Notes under the pieces: generated by a model | What the model saw: the letters and a program-made list of their open reading frames with translations, nothing else | What the model was told of the DNA's origin: nothing | The model's database searches: none | Shown here: positions 34,001-46,117 of the stretch, in pieces | Layout: each line of letters starts with the position of its first letter | Position numbering within the stretch: position 1 is the stretch's first letter | Translations under genes and position numbers: made by a program | Assembly: GCA_964036195.1 (NCBI GenBank) | Contig: OZ038460.1 | Span: 17,859,504 to 17,923,503 of the forward strand | Source of the DNA: Sphaerolaimus hirsutus | Lineage: Eukaryota > Nematoda > Chromadorea > Monhysterida > Sphaerolaimidae | Direction of reading: 5' to 3' | Length of the DNA: 64,000 nt

Positions 34001-35106
34001 CAGAATCACCAGTGTTAGTTGGATTTAGCCACACTTACTACAGAAAGTTGTGCAGATGGAATGATTGACCCACCTGAAGGTGAAAAGTATGGTATATTCC
34101 AAAGCACAATGGCAAATATGGTGTGTAAAATTTTTTTTACATTTACGTTTTTTTTACGTATTCCTTGGTATTTTAAAAATACCTTACGTTTTAGTATTTA
34201 TACTTTTTATTTGGAAACGGTATTTACGTTTATGTTTACGTTTTCCAAAAATACCAGTATTTGCACAACTCTGATGTATCCCTACATACTTCTATGTACC
34301 GCATTTCCTCGAATTACCCCCGGGGGGTTTATTTTCTCAATGTGGAGATTTTGGGGTGGTTTAAACGAGGGGGGGGGGTTTCAAGGAAATATGGTGGTTG
34401 GATTTCTATGGAGTTTCTGCATTTATATCCCATAAAAACACAGAAGCATGCATTATCATTCTCTGTAAACTCCCACATGCTTCACCTATCTTCAATGATA
34501 AGGATCCTATAATTTGACCATACCATGATATCCTTTTGATTGTGATTTAAATCCCCCTTGGGGCATAAACCATGATTGGCGTGACTGAACAAATAAACAT
34601 AAATCCTCCAACTGAGTTTTGTATGCACTTTTCATCACGGGTTCTTTGTGTCCTTTCAAACTTGTGTAATGCACTAGGCACTTGATCATGCTGATACTTC
34701 CACACACATCACCATGCACATGTAACTAAAAAGTATGAATAGTCTTCAAGTGGATTTTTGAGAACTATTTTGAAATGGTTTGTTTGGAGAAGTGTCAAGA
34801 AGCATCCACATGAAGATGTGCGTGTTTACACACACATTTGTTATGCACCCACAAAAAAGAGAATGGCACCCTCCAATAGAATGGCAGGTAAAAAGTAGAC
34901 AAAAAGTAGAATGGTCCTCTTCTATTAGAATAAATATGGTACTCTTGTTTCTCTGTGTTCTAAATAAAAACACTCATCATGGGTTTGAATATTCCATTAT
35001 CATGTGCACCTGTTTATATTATTTTAACCCAGAGATTCCTAAATTTTCTGCGTTGAACTGTGTTCCCTTGCCATCTTCAATGTGTTATCCTTGTACCCTG
35101 GACGCA

Positions 35107-35238
35107 TCAAACATGGATACACGCTGCGCGGCGCCGCGGCACATATTTTGTATGTGCGTCTGCCTTCTGCGCGCGCGCGTTGTCTTGCTTGCTGCCCGTG
35201 TGCGTTTTCAATGCTCCTGCTTTAGTGTCGGGGGTGTT
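35107..35238 (-). CDS. possible terminal exon, unrecognised
   Basis: A GC-rich island with a good acceptor (CACGACTTTCAG|AACACC) is followed by 43 codons: NTPDTKAGALKTHTGSKQDN then ARAQKADAHTKYVPRRRAAC, IHV and stop. No partner exon was found, and the opposite strand is also open here. Confidence 0.22.
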   Translation of the reverse strand, partial: NTPDTKAGALKTHTGSKQDNARAQKADAHTKYVPRRRAACIHV

Positions 35239-38200
35239 CTGAAAGTCGTGGTCATGGAGTGTTTTAACTATAGAAAGTGGAGTGAAAGTGCTGAATGAAC
35301 CGAAGGGTAGGTACATATAGATATTTGTGACACTGTCATTTGTTATGGAGAAAGTACGCATCGATCTCTTCATTAGTCATGTAAGCATGCATTGTGCTGG
35401 TGCCTGGAATTAGTGTCAAAAACAAAAATGATGTGGAATAGCTTCATTTTGCAGCATTGGCGCCACACAAGCTAGTTTTCAACCAAAATTTTGAAAACTT
35501 GTAGATCTGCATTGAATGCATCTGAGTTTTCTACAATGAGGTGCCCTTCATCTACAGTTGGCGGAGAGTAAAAACGACTCATTCTAGAAAACTCAATGCG
35601 TTCAATGCTGATTTATGAGTTTTCAAAAAGGAACATTGAAAACTAGCTTGTGTGGCCACATTGCTGTTTGGTGCTATGAACCTGAAAAGCATACAGTGGT
35701 GCTTGTGTTTTTTGCATGAACTGTTTTTTTGTGAAATCCGTAGTCCTTTTGTAGGTCAAATTTTATGCAAAAAATGGCATTTTGTGTCTTCAGATAGTGT
35801 ACAGTAGAAGATTCTTACTGTGAAATTGAACACTCTTCAACCACTGCATAAATTTTGCATATGTTTGAATATGATTGAGATTTCATTAGCACATTCCTTT
35901 GTGACAAATTATAAGCTCATGGATATGTCTAGCCCCTTTGCAGATTAAAGTTTATGTTGAAATTTTATTTTACATTTGGCATCAAGCTGAAATATCATTC
36001 AACTGGAATATGCTGTATCAAAGAATGGATGGATGGGTTCATTTGACTATAGTGAATTTTATTCATTCCAGCCTTTAAAGCTTTTCAAACTGTGTTGAAA
36101 TATTTGGTTCAGCGCCAACTTCTATCAAACATTTGACATTTGGTGCTTGTGAAGTTTTTATTGGACTGTTTCATTCTGAGAATTGGAAATTTACCAAAAT
36201 GACGTGAGTTTAATACAAGAATAATGAAAATCAATTGAAACAAAAGTCTGACAGTGAGAGCTACATAAATTAAACCTTTGATGAACCTCCAGCGTGCAAC
36301 ACTTTCTGAACACCCTATCCCCAAATAACTAAATTTGCACATAGAAAAATTGTGGATGGAATGCTAAATGCTTAGGCGGTTTTTTAGACAATGTTTGCCA
36401 AATTTGCGTGCTGAGATGAATCATGTGTAAATAGATGGGTTTAAATTACCTATATAATTATGCTGTTGTTTTCAAATAAACCACATGTCAGCGAGCAGTA
36501 GGTAGTGGATTAATGGTTACCTTACTGTACCTATCTTAATACGTCTTGAATAAAAACACTCCTTTGAAAAACACTGTTATTGGATCCTTAAGTACAAACG
36601 AGTGTCAACTCATCTTGAAACCTGTCAACTGAAAATTCTATCCTGATCGGACTGCGCGCTGTACAAAGATTGTTTTCCTTAGTTACTTGAATGAAGACGC
36701 GAAAAATAATCCACCAAATTAGTGATGTTAAAAGCGCCAGGTTCCCGAATTCAAAATCAAAATTCAAACACAGAATTGAAGATACCTAGCTCTGCTCCTG
36801 AGTCATCAAGTGCCAGAATGTTTTTCAAAATGTAAATTCCTAATATAAATCTAGTGCTCTCAAATGGCGCCATTCCATAACTTTTGCACAGTGGAATGAA
36901 TGATGCCGCAATGAATGTCATTAGGCACTTTTGCCCGAGTTTACGGACCGCAAAGTATGCGCAGAATCCTACCATAATTTGATGAATTAAATCTTGTGAT
37001 AAATTTCGTATTGATTCATTCCGTAGTAAAAACGAAATATTATGATCAAAAACTGTATAATTTTTGGTTCACTATTCAGATTGGTTATGGTAGGTTTCCA
37101 TACTAAGTGTGATGTCCGCTGAGTATAACTTTATTTATGTATGTATGATCTAACGATGAATGAATGGGGGAATGCATGCATTTATGTTGCTGCACACACT
37201 AGTATACTGACAGAAGTAAACTCAAATTAAGTGCTAATAAATCAGCTTTGAATATTTGAGTACACCAGAATGAGTTATTTTAAATCTTCCACAAATGTAG
37301 TTGACAGACATCTCATTCTGGTAAACTCAGATGCGTTCAAAGCCGACTTATGAGTTTACAATATCCAAAAACCAAAAGTCATGTGCGCAGCACCAATACA
37401 TTGAACGGGTCCGCTGCAGGGTGTCAACTTTCCGTTTCCGCTTTCCGGAGCAAATTTTTACTCTTTTCCGTTTTCCATAAAAAAAATTCCAGCGAACTAG
37501 GGTGTCCGTTTTTGACAAATCCATCTTCAACGTGAGGCGTACGTGTCGGGCATTACGTTGAAATTGGATCTGAGCCCTGGTTTTTATTTTCATCTGTAAA
37601 GTTTCGATATGACTTCATGACGTTTTTTTGAAGGGGGTAGATATTCGTGCCTGGAAATACCGTTTTTGTACTGACAGGGTTATATTTTACCGTATTTCTT
37701 CCAATAGAAGGGCGCCCTTATATATTTTCATCAACCTTTTTACCTGCCCTTTTATTGAAATCGCTCTTCTATTTTTTCGTCAACTTTTCAACCAATCTTT
37801 TTCAAATTCCGCCAAGGTTATTTATAGGGGGCGGTATTTCGAGGAAATACGGTGACTCAAAATCAATGGACCAAAACCACTAAATCACAGCGTCCGCTGA
37901 TATTTTCGCCTTTTTCTGCATTTGGCGCAATTCCAGCACTTCGTGTACCTTCTATTGGAGACTGCCCTTCTATATTTTTGGTGGTACAAAGTAAGTCGAA
38001 AAGTGTACCTTGTATTGGAGACGCCCTTCTATAAGAAGAAATACGGTAATCGATAACCTAAGTTATGTAATGACTTCATTTTTTTACTTAAATTATCACA
38101 TTTTCACAGTAGATGGATGCACTAACAAATGGTATTCAAGAGGGGGGGTATTTTTTATCACTCTTTAAATTTAGGGGAATTCAATCGGAAGGGGGTTCGA

Positions 38201-40153
38201 TGTGAAACTGTTATAAATAATTACCGTATTTACTCGTATCATTCCCCCGGGGAATTAGTTTTGCATCAGACTTTTTTGAGAGGGGTTAGGAAGAATTATT
38301 CAAGTGGAGGAATTATATTTTCCTCGCTCGTCTAACAAGGTGGAATTATTTAAGGGTTGGGGAATTATTCAAGTGGGGGAATAATTCGAGTAAATACGGT
38401 TTTTATTTATCTAAAACAAAAAGTGTTTGGTAAAACCTCGTCACCTCCTTAAATTAAAACAGCCCAAAGTGCCTAATATATTTTAGCTAGAGAAACTCTG
38501 GCATCAAGTACAATACATAAATTACAGAATAGCACGCAATGGAATGTGCCGCATGTTTCAAACGCACTTCCCAATGATACACGTCCACTGAGCGAATGAT
38601 TTACATCAGTCTACCATAATCCGTTTGAATAGAAAACTGATTGATAAATTTCTATTGTCATTCATTGAAATGTTACGTTACTCTCAACGTTTAGGCGAAT
38701 TTAGTGCACAACTCAATTTTCCACGTGACTTTTTCATAAAAATACGGTACCAATTCTGCGTGAAGCGTCAGTTTGTAAACTCGGCAGACATTATAGGAGT
38801 CAATATCTGGAAGGAACCACTCCATCATGACGTCATAAAGCGAACGTCATAGAAGGTAATGGTAAACACAAAAGAAAACGTGACGAAATAATATGTCGAA
38901 TATCAACGGACGTTTCGCTTTATTTATTTTGTGATATCATTTTGTTCAACTTAGATAGGATTAACTCTGTCTTCATTGAAAACTCTTACACTGTTTTTTA
39001 ACCAAAAAATTAAATTAGTATTTCACTTACCCGTCGTTTCTCTTGTTCCGTTCAGATGGGATATGCATTTGCGGCAGACATGAGTTTATTTATTTATAAT
39101 GCTTAATCCTAAAGAAGCAAAAATGAGACAATAAAACAGGCTTCAATGTCTCATTTCAGCGTATCTAGGATATTTAAAGTTTTTACTGAAGAAATACTAA
39201 TTATTTCCGGTTAAATTCTGAAATTTTGAATAAGTTAGTAATTAGAATTTGCGTTAGCTCAATACGATATTATTCTGGTGGCAAAAACGGTGTCGCAGTT
39301 TGCGACAATCTCTTGTTATCGCCGACCAGCAAATGCATTTTCTATTTTTATTTTTGTTTTTATTATAAATAGGGATTGGGTCACATATGAGAACTTGGCC
39401 CTCATCCCGGTTACTAGTTGCGTATATTACCAATGAGAGTAATAGTTCAAAGTTAGCTCAAAATCGCTAAAATTTGCTCCACTTTGCCAATTTCCACCTT
39501 CATAATCGCTATTTTCGTTTATATAAGTAGTTATGTAGCTAGAGTTAGCCTATTTTATTCATATTTATGGCGAATTTCGAAATTTTGGCCAGCTACCAAG
39601 TTCTCATACGCGGGCTTTTATCTATTTATTGAAGAGTCCGCATATGAGACCTTGGCAGCCAGCCAAAATTACGAAATCCGCTATAAATATAAATAAAATA
39701 GGCTAACTCTTTTATATAACCAAGTATATAAACGAAAATAGGCAATTATGACAGTAGAAATTGGCAAAGTGAAGCAAATTTGCGATTTTGAGCGAACTTT
39801 GATCTCATTCGTATAGTACGCAACTAATAACTGGGATGAAGGCCAAGTTCTCTTACGTGACCCGATCCATAAATAGGCATTCAACGAACATAAGTTTTTG
39901 GTTGACGCTGGATTTAAGTGCCGGAAAGCTGACTCGTTTCATGTCTGCCGAGTTTATCAAAAATGACCAGAATTTGCCTTAGAAAAAAGCGTAAAAATTA
40001 CTGAACTGACACGCGGGTATAGCGCTCCTCAAACGACGATAAAATTGAAATTACAACTAAATACGATATGTGAGCGATGATCAAATTTGAGCTGACCGTG
40101 CCATTATGTAACGAATTAAGCATTTCCAATTGCATTCCACCGAACCGGACACA

Positions 40154-40572
40154 TACCGTATTACCTCGAAATACCCACATGGGGGTTTATTATTTCGCCA
40201 GCAAAATTTGAGGGGGGGGGGGTATTCGAGGGGGGGTTCTTCGAGGGGGGGGTTTATTATTTCGTCAGAAATTTTCGTGAAATTCATAGTTAAGAATACG
40301 CTTTTTATTACACAAATACGGTAATAAACGTGAGCAAATATGTTATATTGGGGCTATAGAAGTACATCTGTACACAAATGAGCGTGTAAGTGTAGCTGCG
40401 ATGCAAATAAATAGTAATAAATACATCATGTACATTGCATACATGATGTACATCATTCCGGAGGGGGGGGTATTTCGAGGGGGGTTATTATTTCCCCAGC
40501 CCATTTTGAGGGGGGGTTAATTCGAGGGGGGGGGGTTAATTCAAGGGGAGGATAATTCGAGGTAATACGGTA
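40154..40572. repeat. TACCGTATTACCTC G-run element
   Basis: TACCGTATTACCTCGAAATA ... TAATTCGAGGTAATACGGTA. The interior is similar to 27099-27508 (ACATCATGTAC/ATTTGCATCGCAGCT). Confidence 0.8.
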
Positions 40573-42319
40573 AATACAAACTCTGGGGCAGTTGCCACTG
40601 CGACATTGGCATGTTATCACTACCAGGGGCTGATTTCAAGTATGAAAATAGAAAATAAAAGAATTACATATTAAAAAATACAAGTGAGAAGTGAAAAATG
40701 TAATAGAAAAGTCAATTTATTTATGAGAAAGTAGAATGGCGGATAAAAAATCAAAAACATTTTCAGCGTTTTATCTTTACGTGTCAATTGTCTAAACTTT
40801 TTACTTGCCATTTTACCTCTCACTTATAAATTTACTGTTTACCTCCCTCATATACCTAGGTAATTTGTTTTTTATACTTATCCACTTTCTGAATTTGCAC
40901 CTGGAGCTACTTGCAAATACCCACATAAAATTAAGTTAACATAAAAAATCGAACAATCACATAGATTTATATGTGTTTATAGGCATATATTACTGTATAT
41001 ACACAACAACCTTCCCTAACGTCACTTAATCATCAGTTTTAACGTGTGTTCTGCATAGTACAGATCACAAACTGCGGTATTTGTCATGTACGTTCACGTT
41101 ACACTCAATTTTAGGGGGGGTATTTCGAGGGGGGGGGGGCAGAGTTGTACAAATACCGGTATTTTTGGAAAACGTAAACGTAAACGTAAATACCTTTTCT
41201 AAATTGTGAGTATCAATACTGAAAACGTAAAATACTTCTAAAATACCTGGGTAAACGTAAAAAAAACGTAAACGTAAAAATTTCTTTGAAGTGCACCACC
41301 CATGATCAAGTGCCTTGAAAAAACACTGCATTGTTTTTCCTATTTCAACCATTTCTCTGCTAATACGATCACATTCTTGCTTACCTATGTTATTTATCAA
41401 ACAATTAAGAAGATAAATGGCCAAAAACATAAATTGTATTTATTGTATCAGAAAAAAGTTCGAAAATGCAGTTTTTGTGCATTTTCCATACGATTTTTAC
41501 GTTTTCTCTGGTACCCGGGTAATTGTGCCAGGAAAACGTAACAAAACGTAATGGTATTTTTGGAAAACGTAAACGTAAACGTAAATATAAATAACCAAAT
41601 AACCGGGTATTTCGGGTAAACGTAAATACGTTTTTCCAACTCTGGGGGGGGGGGGTTATTATTTCCTTAACCGAAATTTAGGGGGTATTTCGAGGGGGGG
41701 GGGGGGGTTCAAGGGGGGGATAATTCGAGGTAATACGGTACTTGTCACTGAACATGAATTTAGAAACGTGACATTTGATATTCTTGACAGACATTGGGAC
41801 ACGTCCCAGTGATATTGAATCAAAGAAAGAGGCAATAATTCAAAATTGCGACCCACTGCAAGTCCCCAATGTTCCAAAACTCGTTCAAATGATAAATGAC
41901 ATAAAGATGGGTATTTGGAGATATTTGTTCATGATTTCATGATAACATTTCGTTTTTGAATTTGCGACGTCGTGTTGAATTTATTCGAAATGTAATTTTT
42001 TTAAATCAATTTGATCGATGAATGTCTTTCGAAACCAACCAGCGATCAGGTTTTATATTGTGAAATATCGTAAATTTCTATACAAAATATGTATTGGGTA
42101 TATACGTAAAGTGCAGGAACAATTTCAAAGTTAACCATTTTTTAGAAACAGTTCCAAATGTGTTGTTATCAACAAAAACATACAAAAATACGGTTTGATC
42201 GTAGTAACATATCAAACTTGACTTGTCACTATCTTGATGGAACGTTTTTGTAATTCACTTGTAAGTGTAACTTCACTGGGATATTAGGATTTCGTTTGTT
42301 TGGCTTGGTGCCAATAATA

Positions 42320-42719
42320 TACCGTATTTCTTCGATTTCATTGACTGTTCATTTACATTGGCTTGCTCGTTTACTTTGCCGGGTCTGTGGGGCATCCGCA
42401 AAATACATTGCCGTGTTCAAATACATTGGCGTATGAAAATATCGATGTATAATTATCCCATTTATCCTTTTATGTTTGCCACTTTAGGAGTCTGACAACT
42501 CCACCGCTGCGACAATTTACCTAACTTATGATGAATGTAACGTGGAGTTTACATTAAACATATTTCATATTCATATTTACTTTACAAATGCACTTGAAAA
42601 ATAGACTATGGAATATACATTGCGATGCTTATTCACTTTGCCATGCTCATTTACATTTCCCCCCCAAAAAGCTTACGAAACAATACATTGACGGTCAATA
42701 AAATCGAAGAAATACGGTA
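42320..42719. repeat. TACCGTATTTCTTCGATTT element
   Basis: Ends TACCGTATTTCTTCGATTTC / AAATCGAAGAAATACGGTA. Inside are repeats of TTTACATTGGC and TTCATTTACATT words. Confidence 0.75.
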
Positions 42720-43830
42720 CCTGAGTCACAACCAACAAAGTACTTAAGTATAAGATAAGATACGTAGGTATACTCAAGATAATAGGTATATTATATTTAC
42801 CGTATTACCTCCAATTGTAAGTATGCCTTTGCCAACAATTGATTTCATCACTTTTTCTGCACCTACAATTGAGGCATCTAGTTCCGAATGTCGGTAAAGA
42901 CCAAAGTGTAAAAAAATGAGTTAAGTGCGGATATGTGATAAGTGCACTTATTTCTTCATGATAGCAAAAGAATTTTTTCAATATCTTATACCGTTCCCGA
43001 GATATATATATATGCCGATTTTTAGAAAAAACAAAAAAAATCATCCGAAACAGGGTATCTCCACCCTCATATTGGAAAAAATTCACTCGAAACAGGGTAT
43101 CTCCAAAAAGAGCCACCAAAAATTTCACTCGAAACAGGGTATCTCCACCAACGGAAAAAATCATCCGAATTACGGTATAGATTTGAAGCAAACAGTCCAA
43201 ATTCCCATACAAAACAGAAAAAATCATCCGAATTACGGTATAGACTTCCAAACCAGTTTTTGAAAAAAATCATCCGAAACAGGGTATCACCAAAAAAATC
43301 TTTGTCGGAAACAGGGTATCTCCAAAAAGTCTTTGTCCGAAACAGGGTATCTCCACTGCTCTGGGTAAGAAATTTGCTCTCAAGTGGGGCCATGGGCCAG
43401 CAGAACGGCAGCACAACCGCGCTGTTGATCCCATGGACTAAGTGGAGATACCCTGTTTCGAGTGATTTTTTTGAAAAAAATCACTCGAAACAGGGTATCT
43501 CCACTGAATCTGCTGACCTGCTATCTATCGAATCATCATAACTCTAGCTATATACACCGGCCGCAGGGTTTAAAATATGGAAAATGTACACAATTTCATA
43601 AGCTTTTCAAAAAGTCTTGGGCAAGACTTGTCACTTTAAAGTTGCACGCTCGGGCCAACTTTGAATTTTCAAATGCAATTTTGGAAAAACCTAAAATGGT
43701 GGAGATACCGACATTCGGAACTAGATGCCTCAATTAGAGCGTACCTAGAGGGTACCCCTTATTGTTTTTGCCAAATTTTGCAAACATTTAACCAACAGTG
43801 AACAACGCAACGCAATTCATTTTATCAAAC

Positions 43831-44074
43831 TGGAATGTAACAAAGTGGAGAAGTGAGAAGTAAAACGGCAATAGCGTTATGAAATGGCAAAAGCGGAGTG
43901 AATTGGCAAGTAAATTGGCAAAGGTGAAGTAAAAACTAACAATAAAAGGTAATTTCTCTTCGCTTTTGCCATTTTACTTCTCAATTCACTTAGTGAATTG
44001 TCATTTTACCTTTCGCTATTTTACTAAGTTTCAAATTTTACTTTTCACTCCTCCACTTGCGGAACTGGCCCGAC
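43831..44074 (-). mobile_element. family-2 element next to a MANNDENG micro-ORF
   Basis: Minus-strand form: GGGC|GTCGGGCCAGTTCCGCAA ... CTTTGTTACATTC CAG|TTTG. On its 5' side is an open ATG exon (44075-44140, MANNDENGAEGHQDN...), and past it a short frame to a stop (43788-43829). Everything lies inside the larger TACCGTA element 42798-44337, so this may be transposon-internal. Confidence 0.5.
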
Positions 44075-44140
44075 GCCCAATACAAGTTGCACAGAGTTGT
44101 CTTGGTGCCCTTCGGCACCATTTTCATCGTTGTTCGCCAT
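44075..44140 (-). CDS. possible small first exon (MANNDENG)
   Basis: ATG in an excellent context (AAACATGGCG) opens 22 codons, MANNDENGAEGHQDNSVQLV then LG, to a GT at the tip of a family-2 element. Splicing to 43788-43829 would give 35 residues. It sits inside a transposon, so it may be a captured fragment. Confidence 0.22.
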
Positions 44141-45550
44141 GTTTCGCTACTGTTTTACGCACGTTTTGGCACGCAGCCAGCTGTGTGTTTTATTGAAGGT
44201 ACATATAAATACCTACTGTCTGCTTGAGATCGGCCTATTAGGTATTTATTTCGCCATTTCAAAAGGGCCAAAATTGCACCCTTTATTATAGGGTACCATT
44301 TATTGGAGGTATGCTTACAATTGGAGGGAATACCGTATTAGGTGTACTAAATGTTGTCAGCAGTACTTTGTTTCAGTCAAGAAATTGATGGTACATGAAT
44401 CACTTGATGGCATCTGCACATTTCGATTATTTAACGATGGCAAACCCTCTTTGAGCTCTGACAAGACAATAAGTGTTTAGGTAAATGTTGAAGTGTTTTT
44501 TCTCAAATTGCTTTTTAAATTTAGATTTCTTTTGTCCAAAAATGGTTTTGAATTTTGGAATTTTTTCCAATAATTATCGAATTCTTCGATTTTTTTCTTA
44601 TGCATTTTGAATACATCCATAGTTGTTAAAACGTATTTACTTTTTCTCGAAAAATACGTATACTCGAGTACTGAGTAAATACGTCACGTTTCCTCAGAAA
44701 AAAGTACCAGTACTCGCTTTTACGTATACTTTGTTTAAAGTACTCGAGTACAGAAAACGTATTTCAGATAGTCTGTTATATAGCGTTTTAAGTGAACAAA
44801 CAAAGTGAATAGGTTAAAAATAGGGAAAAATCGTCGAAAATGGGCATATGAGCACATAAATAGCCAAAAATTGCTGAAGATCGGCAAAAAGTTCTGAAAA
44901 TTAATGATTTTGAATCACAATTTGGGTAAAAAACGTCAAAAATACTCACGTTTACGTTTTCTGGATGAAAAAGTACGTTTACTCGCGAGTAAAAGTAAAA
45001 AAAAACTTTACATATTCTGTACTCAGGAAGTGAGTAAAAAATAAATACTTTACGTTTACGTATACTTTCAGAAAAGTTTGGTACTTTTAACAACTCTGAA
45101 TACATTCATGTTTCACTATACCAACGTGAAATGCTCGACAATGTTGGTAAACTGTTTAAAAAAACACAGTATGAAACACTGTACACAGTTGTGTGTTTAA
45201 TTGGTAAACCATTGGGAAATTGTTTTTCCATCAGACTTTCAGATTGGGAAGCTATTCAAGAGGGGTAATTATTCAAGGAAACAAAAAAACTCTTCAAATT
45301 TCCGAATTTTCGAACTTCTCTTGAAAAAAATTGATTTCAAGTGTTTTTTCCAGTCCTGAAATAAAACTTCCAAAACATTTTCGAATTTTTTCGTTTGCCA
45401 TCGTTTTTTATCATACCGCAAAAGTGAACGGTCGCAGTGCGGCGGCCTATCTGCGTCATTTACAATATCAATTATCATCAGACGGCCACAAATAAATTGC
45501 ATTGAAAGTGCGCCATGGCGTCCTTGAAGCCTTACGCCATTGAGCTTGGA

Positions 45551-45788
45551 ACCATAATGGCCCAATTCCGCAAGTGAACAAGTGGTAAGTGCTAAGTGGT
45601 AAATAAGTTTGGTGCTAAATCAAGTGATAATCAAAGTTGTGAATGGAGTCATACTTGTCATACAAATTTCTCAATTGGATGTGATGCAAAATGTTAAAAG
45701 TTCAGTAAAAAAATCTTTTCTTTTTATTGGTAGGTATTTTACATGTCACTTTACACTTTACTTTACACTTTACAGGGTGCGGAGCTGC
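45551..45788 (+). mobile_element. hybrid family-1/family-2 element upstream of the unrecognised gene
   Basis: The left tip GGCCCAATTCCGCAAGTG is family 2. The right part ACTTTACAGGGTGCGGAGC is family 1, ending GCTGCCC before CTG. It ends just before the GC-rich leader of the plus-strand gene. An AG inside it (TTTACAG) could act as an acceptor for a 5' UTR exon. Confidence 0.6.
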
Positions 45789-45968
45789 CCCTGGCGCCCT
45801 TACCATCACTCGAGTGCGACAGCGAATTGACGGGCTGCACGCTGGCCCGCCGCCATGGCGACCGCATTTGCGTCCAGCGTCAAAGTGAGTCAAAGTCAAA
45901 GTGCAGCGCACTGCAAAAAGTGAAACTGATAAAACAAGTGTCAAATTTTAATCGTCGGTCAACTAAAA

Positions 45969-46117
45969 ATGAGCTCGGATAATTCGACCGGCAAGCCGCC
46001 GATCCCTCCAAACGTTCAACGGATCAATTCAAATCCGCGCCTATTGGCATCGCGCCAAATTTCGATGGCCAGCCGGAGTTCGGGTGGATCCATGTCCGTA
46101 TCGAGTAGTGGGGGCAG
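45969..46117 (+). CDS. unrecognised gene, exon A
   Basis: The first coding exon has 49 codons plus two bases. It contains NPRLLASRQISMASRSSGG and ends GGGCAG|GTGACAATTT, where the donor is the tip of a family-2 introner. Confidence 0.6.

Larger units (their letters stand above)
42798..44337. repeat. nested TACCGTATTACCTCCAATTG element
   Basis: Outer ends carry CCTCCAATTGTAAG in inverted form. A second pair of ends (ACAATTGAGGCATCTAGTTC, 42865-43738) lies inside, enclosing about ten CGAAACAGGGTATCTCCA words, then a family-2 element and the MANNDENG micro-ORF. Confidence 0.7.
30302..45968. other. 15-kb interval without a convincing gene
   Basis: Mostly repeats: GGCGCC cluster (30553-30770), TACCGTAAATTCTC (30890-31297), TATACTC (32203-32452), AAACGTAAACGT blocks (33360-33510, 34120-34270, 41150-41640), TACCGTA types (34297-34396, 37688-38048, 38222-38401, 40154-40572, 42320-42719, 42798-44337), AAACTCGGCAGACATGA element (about 39070-39960). 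The 5' UTR of exon 1a presumably starts in the first few hundred bases. Confidence 0.6.

Noticed and set aside
42805-43737. Frames repeating GDTLFR / KQGIS
   Set aside because: They come from the CGAAACAGGGTATCTCC word inside a transposon.
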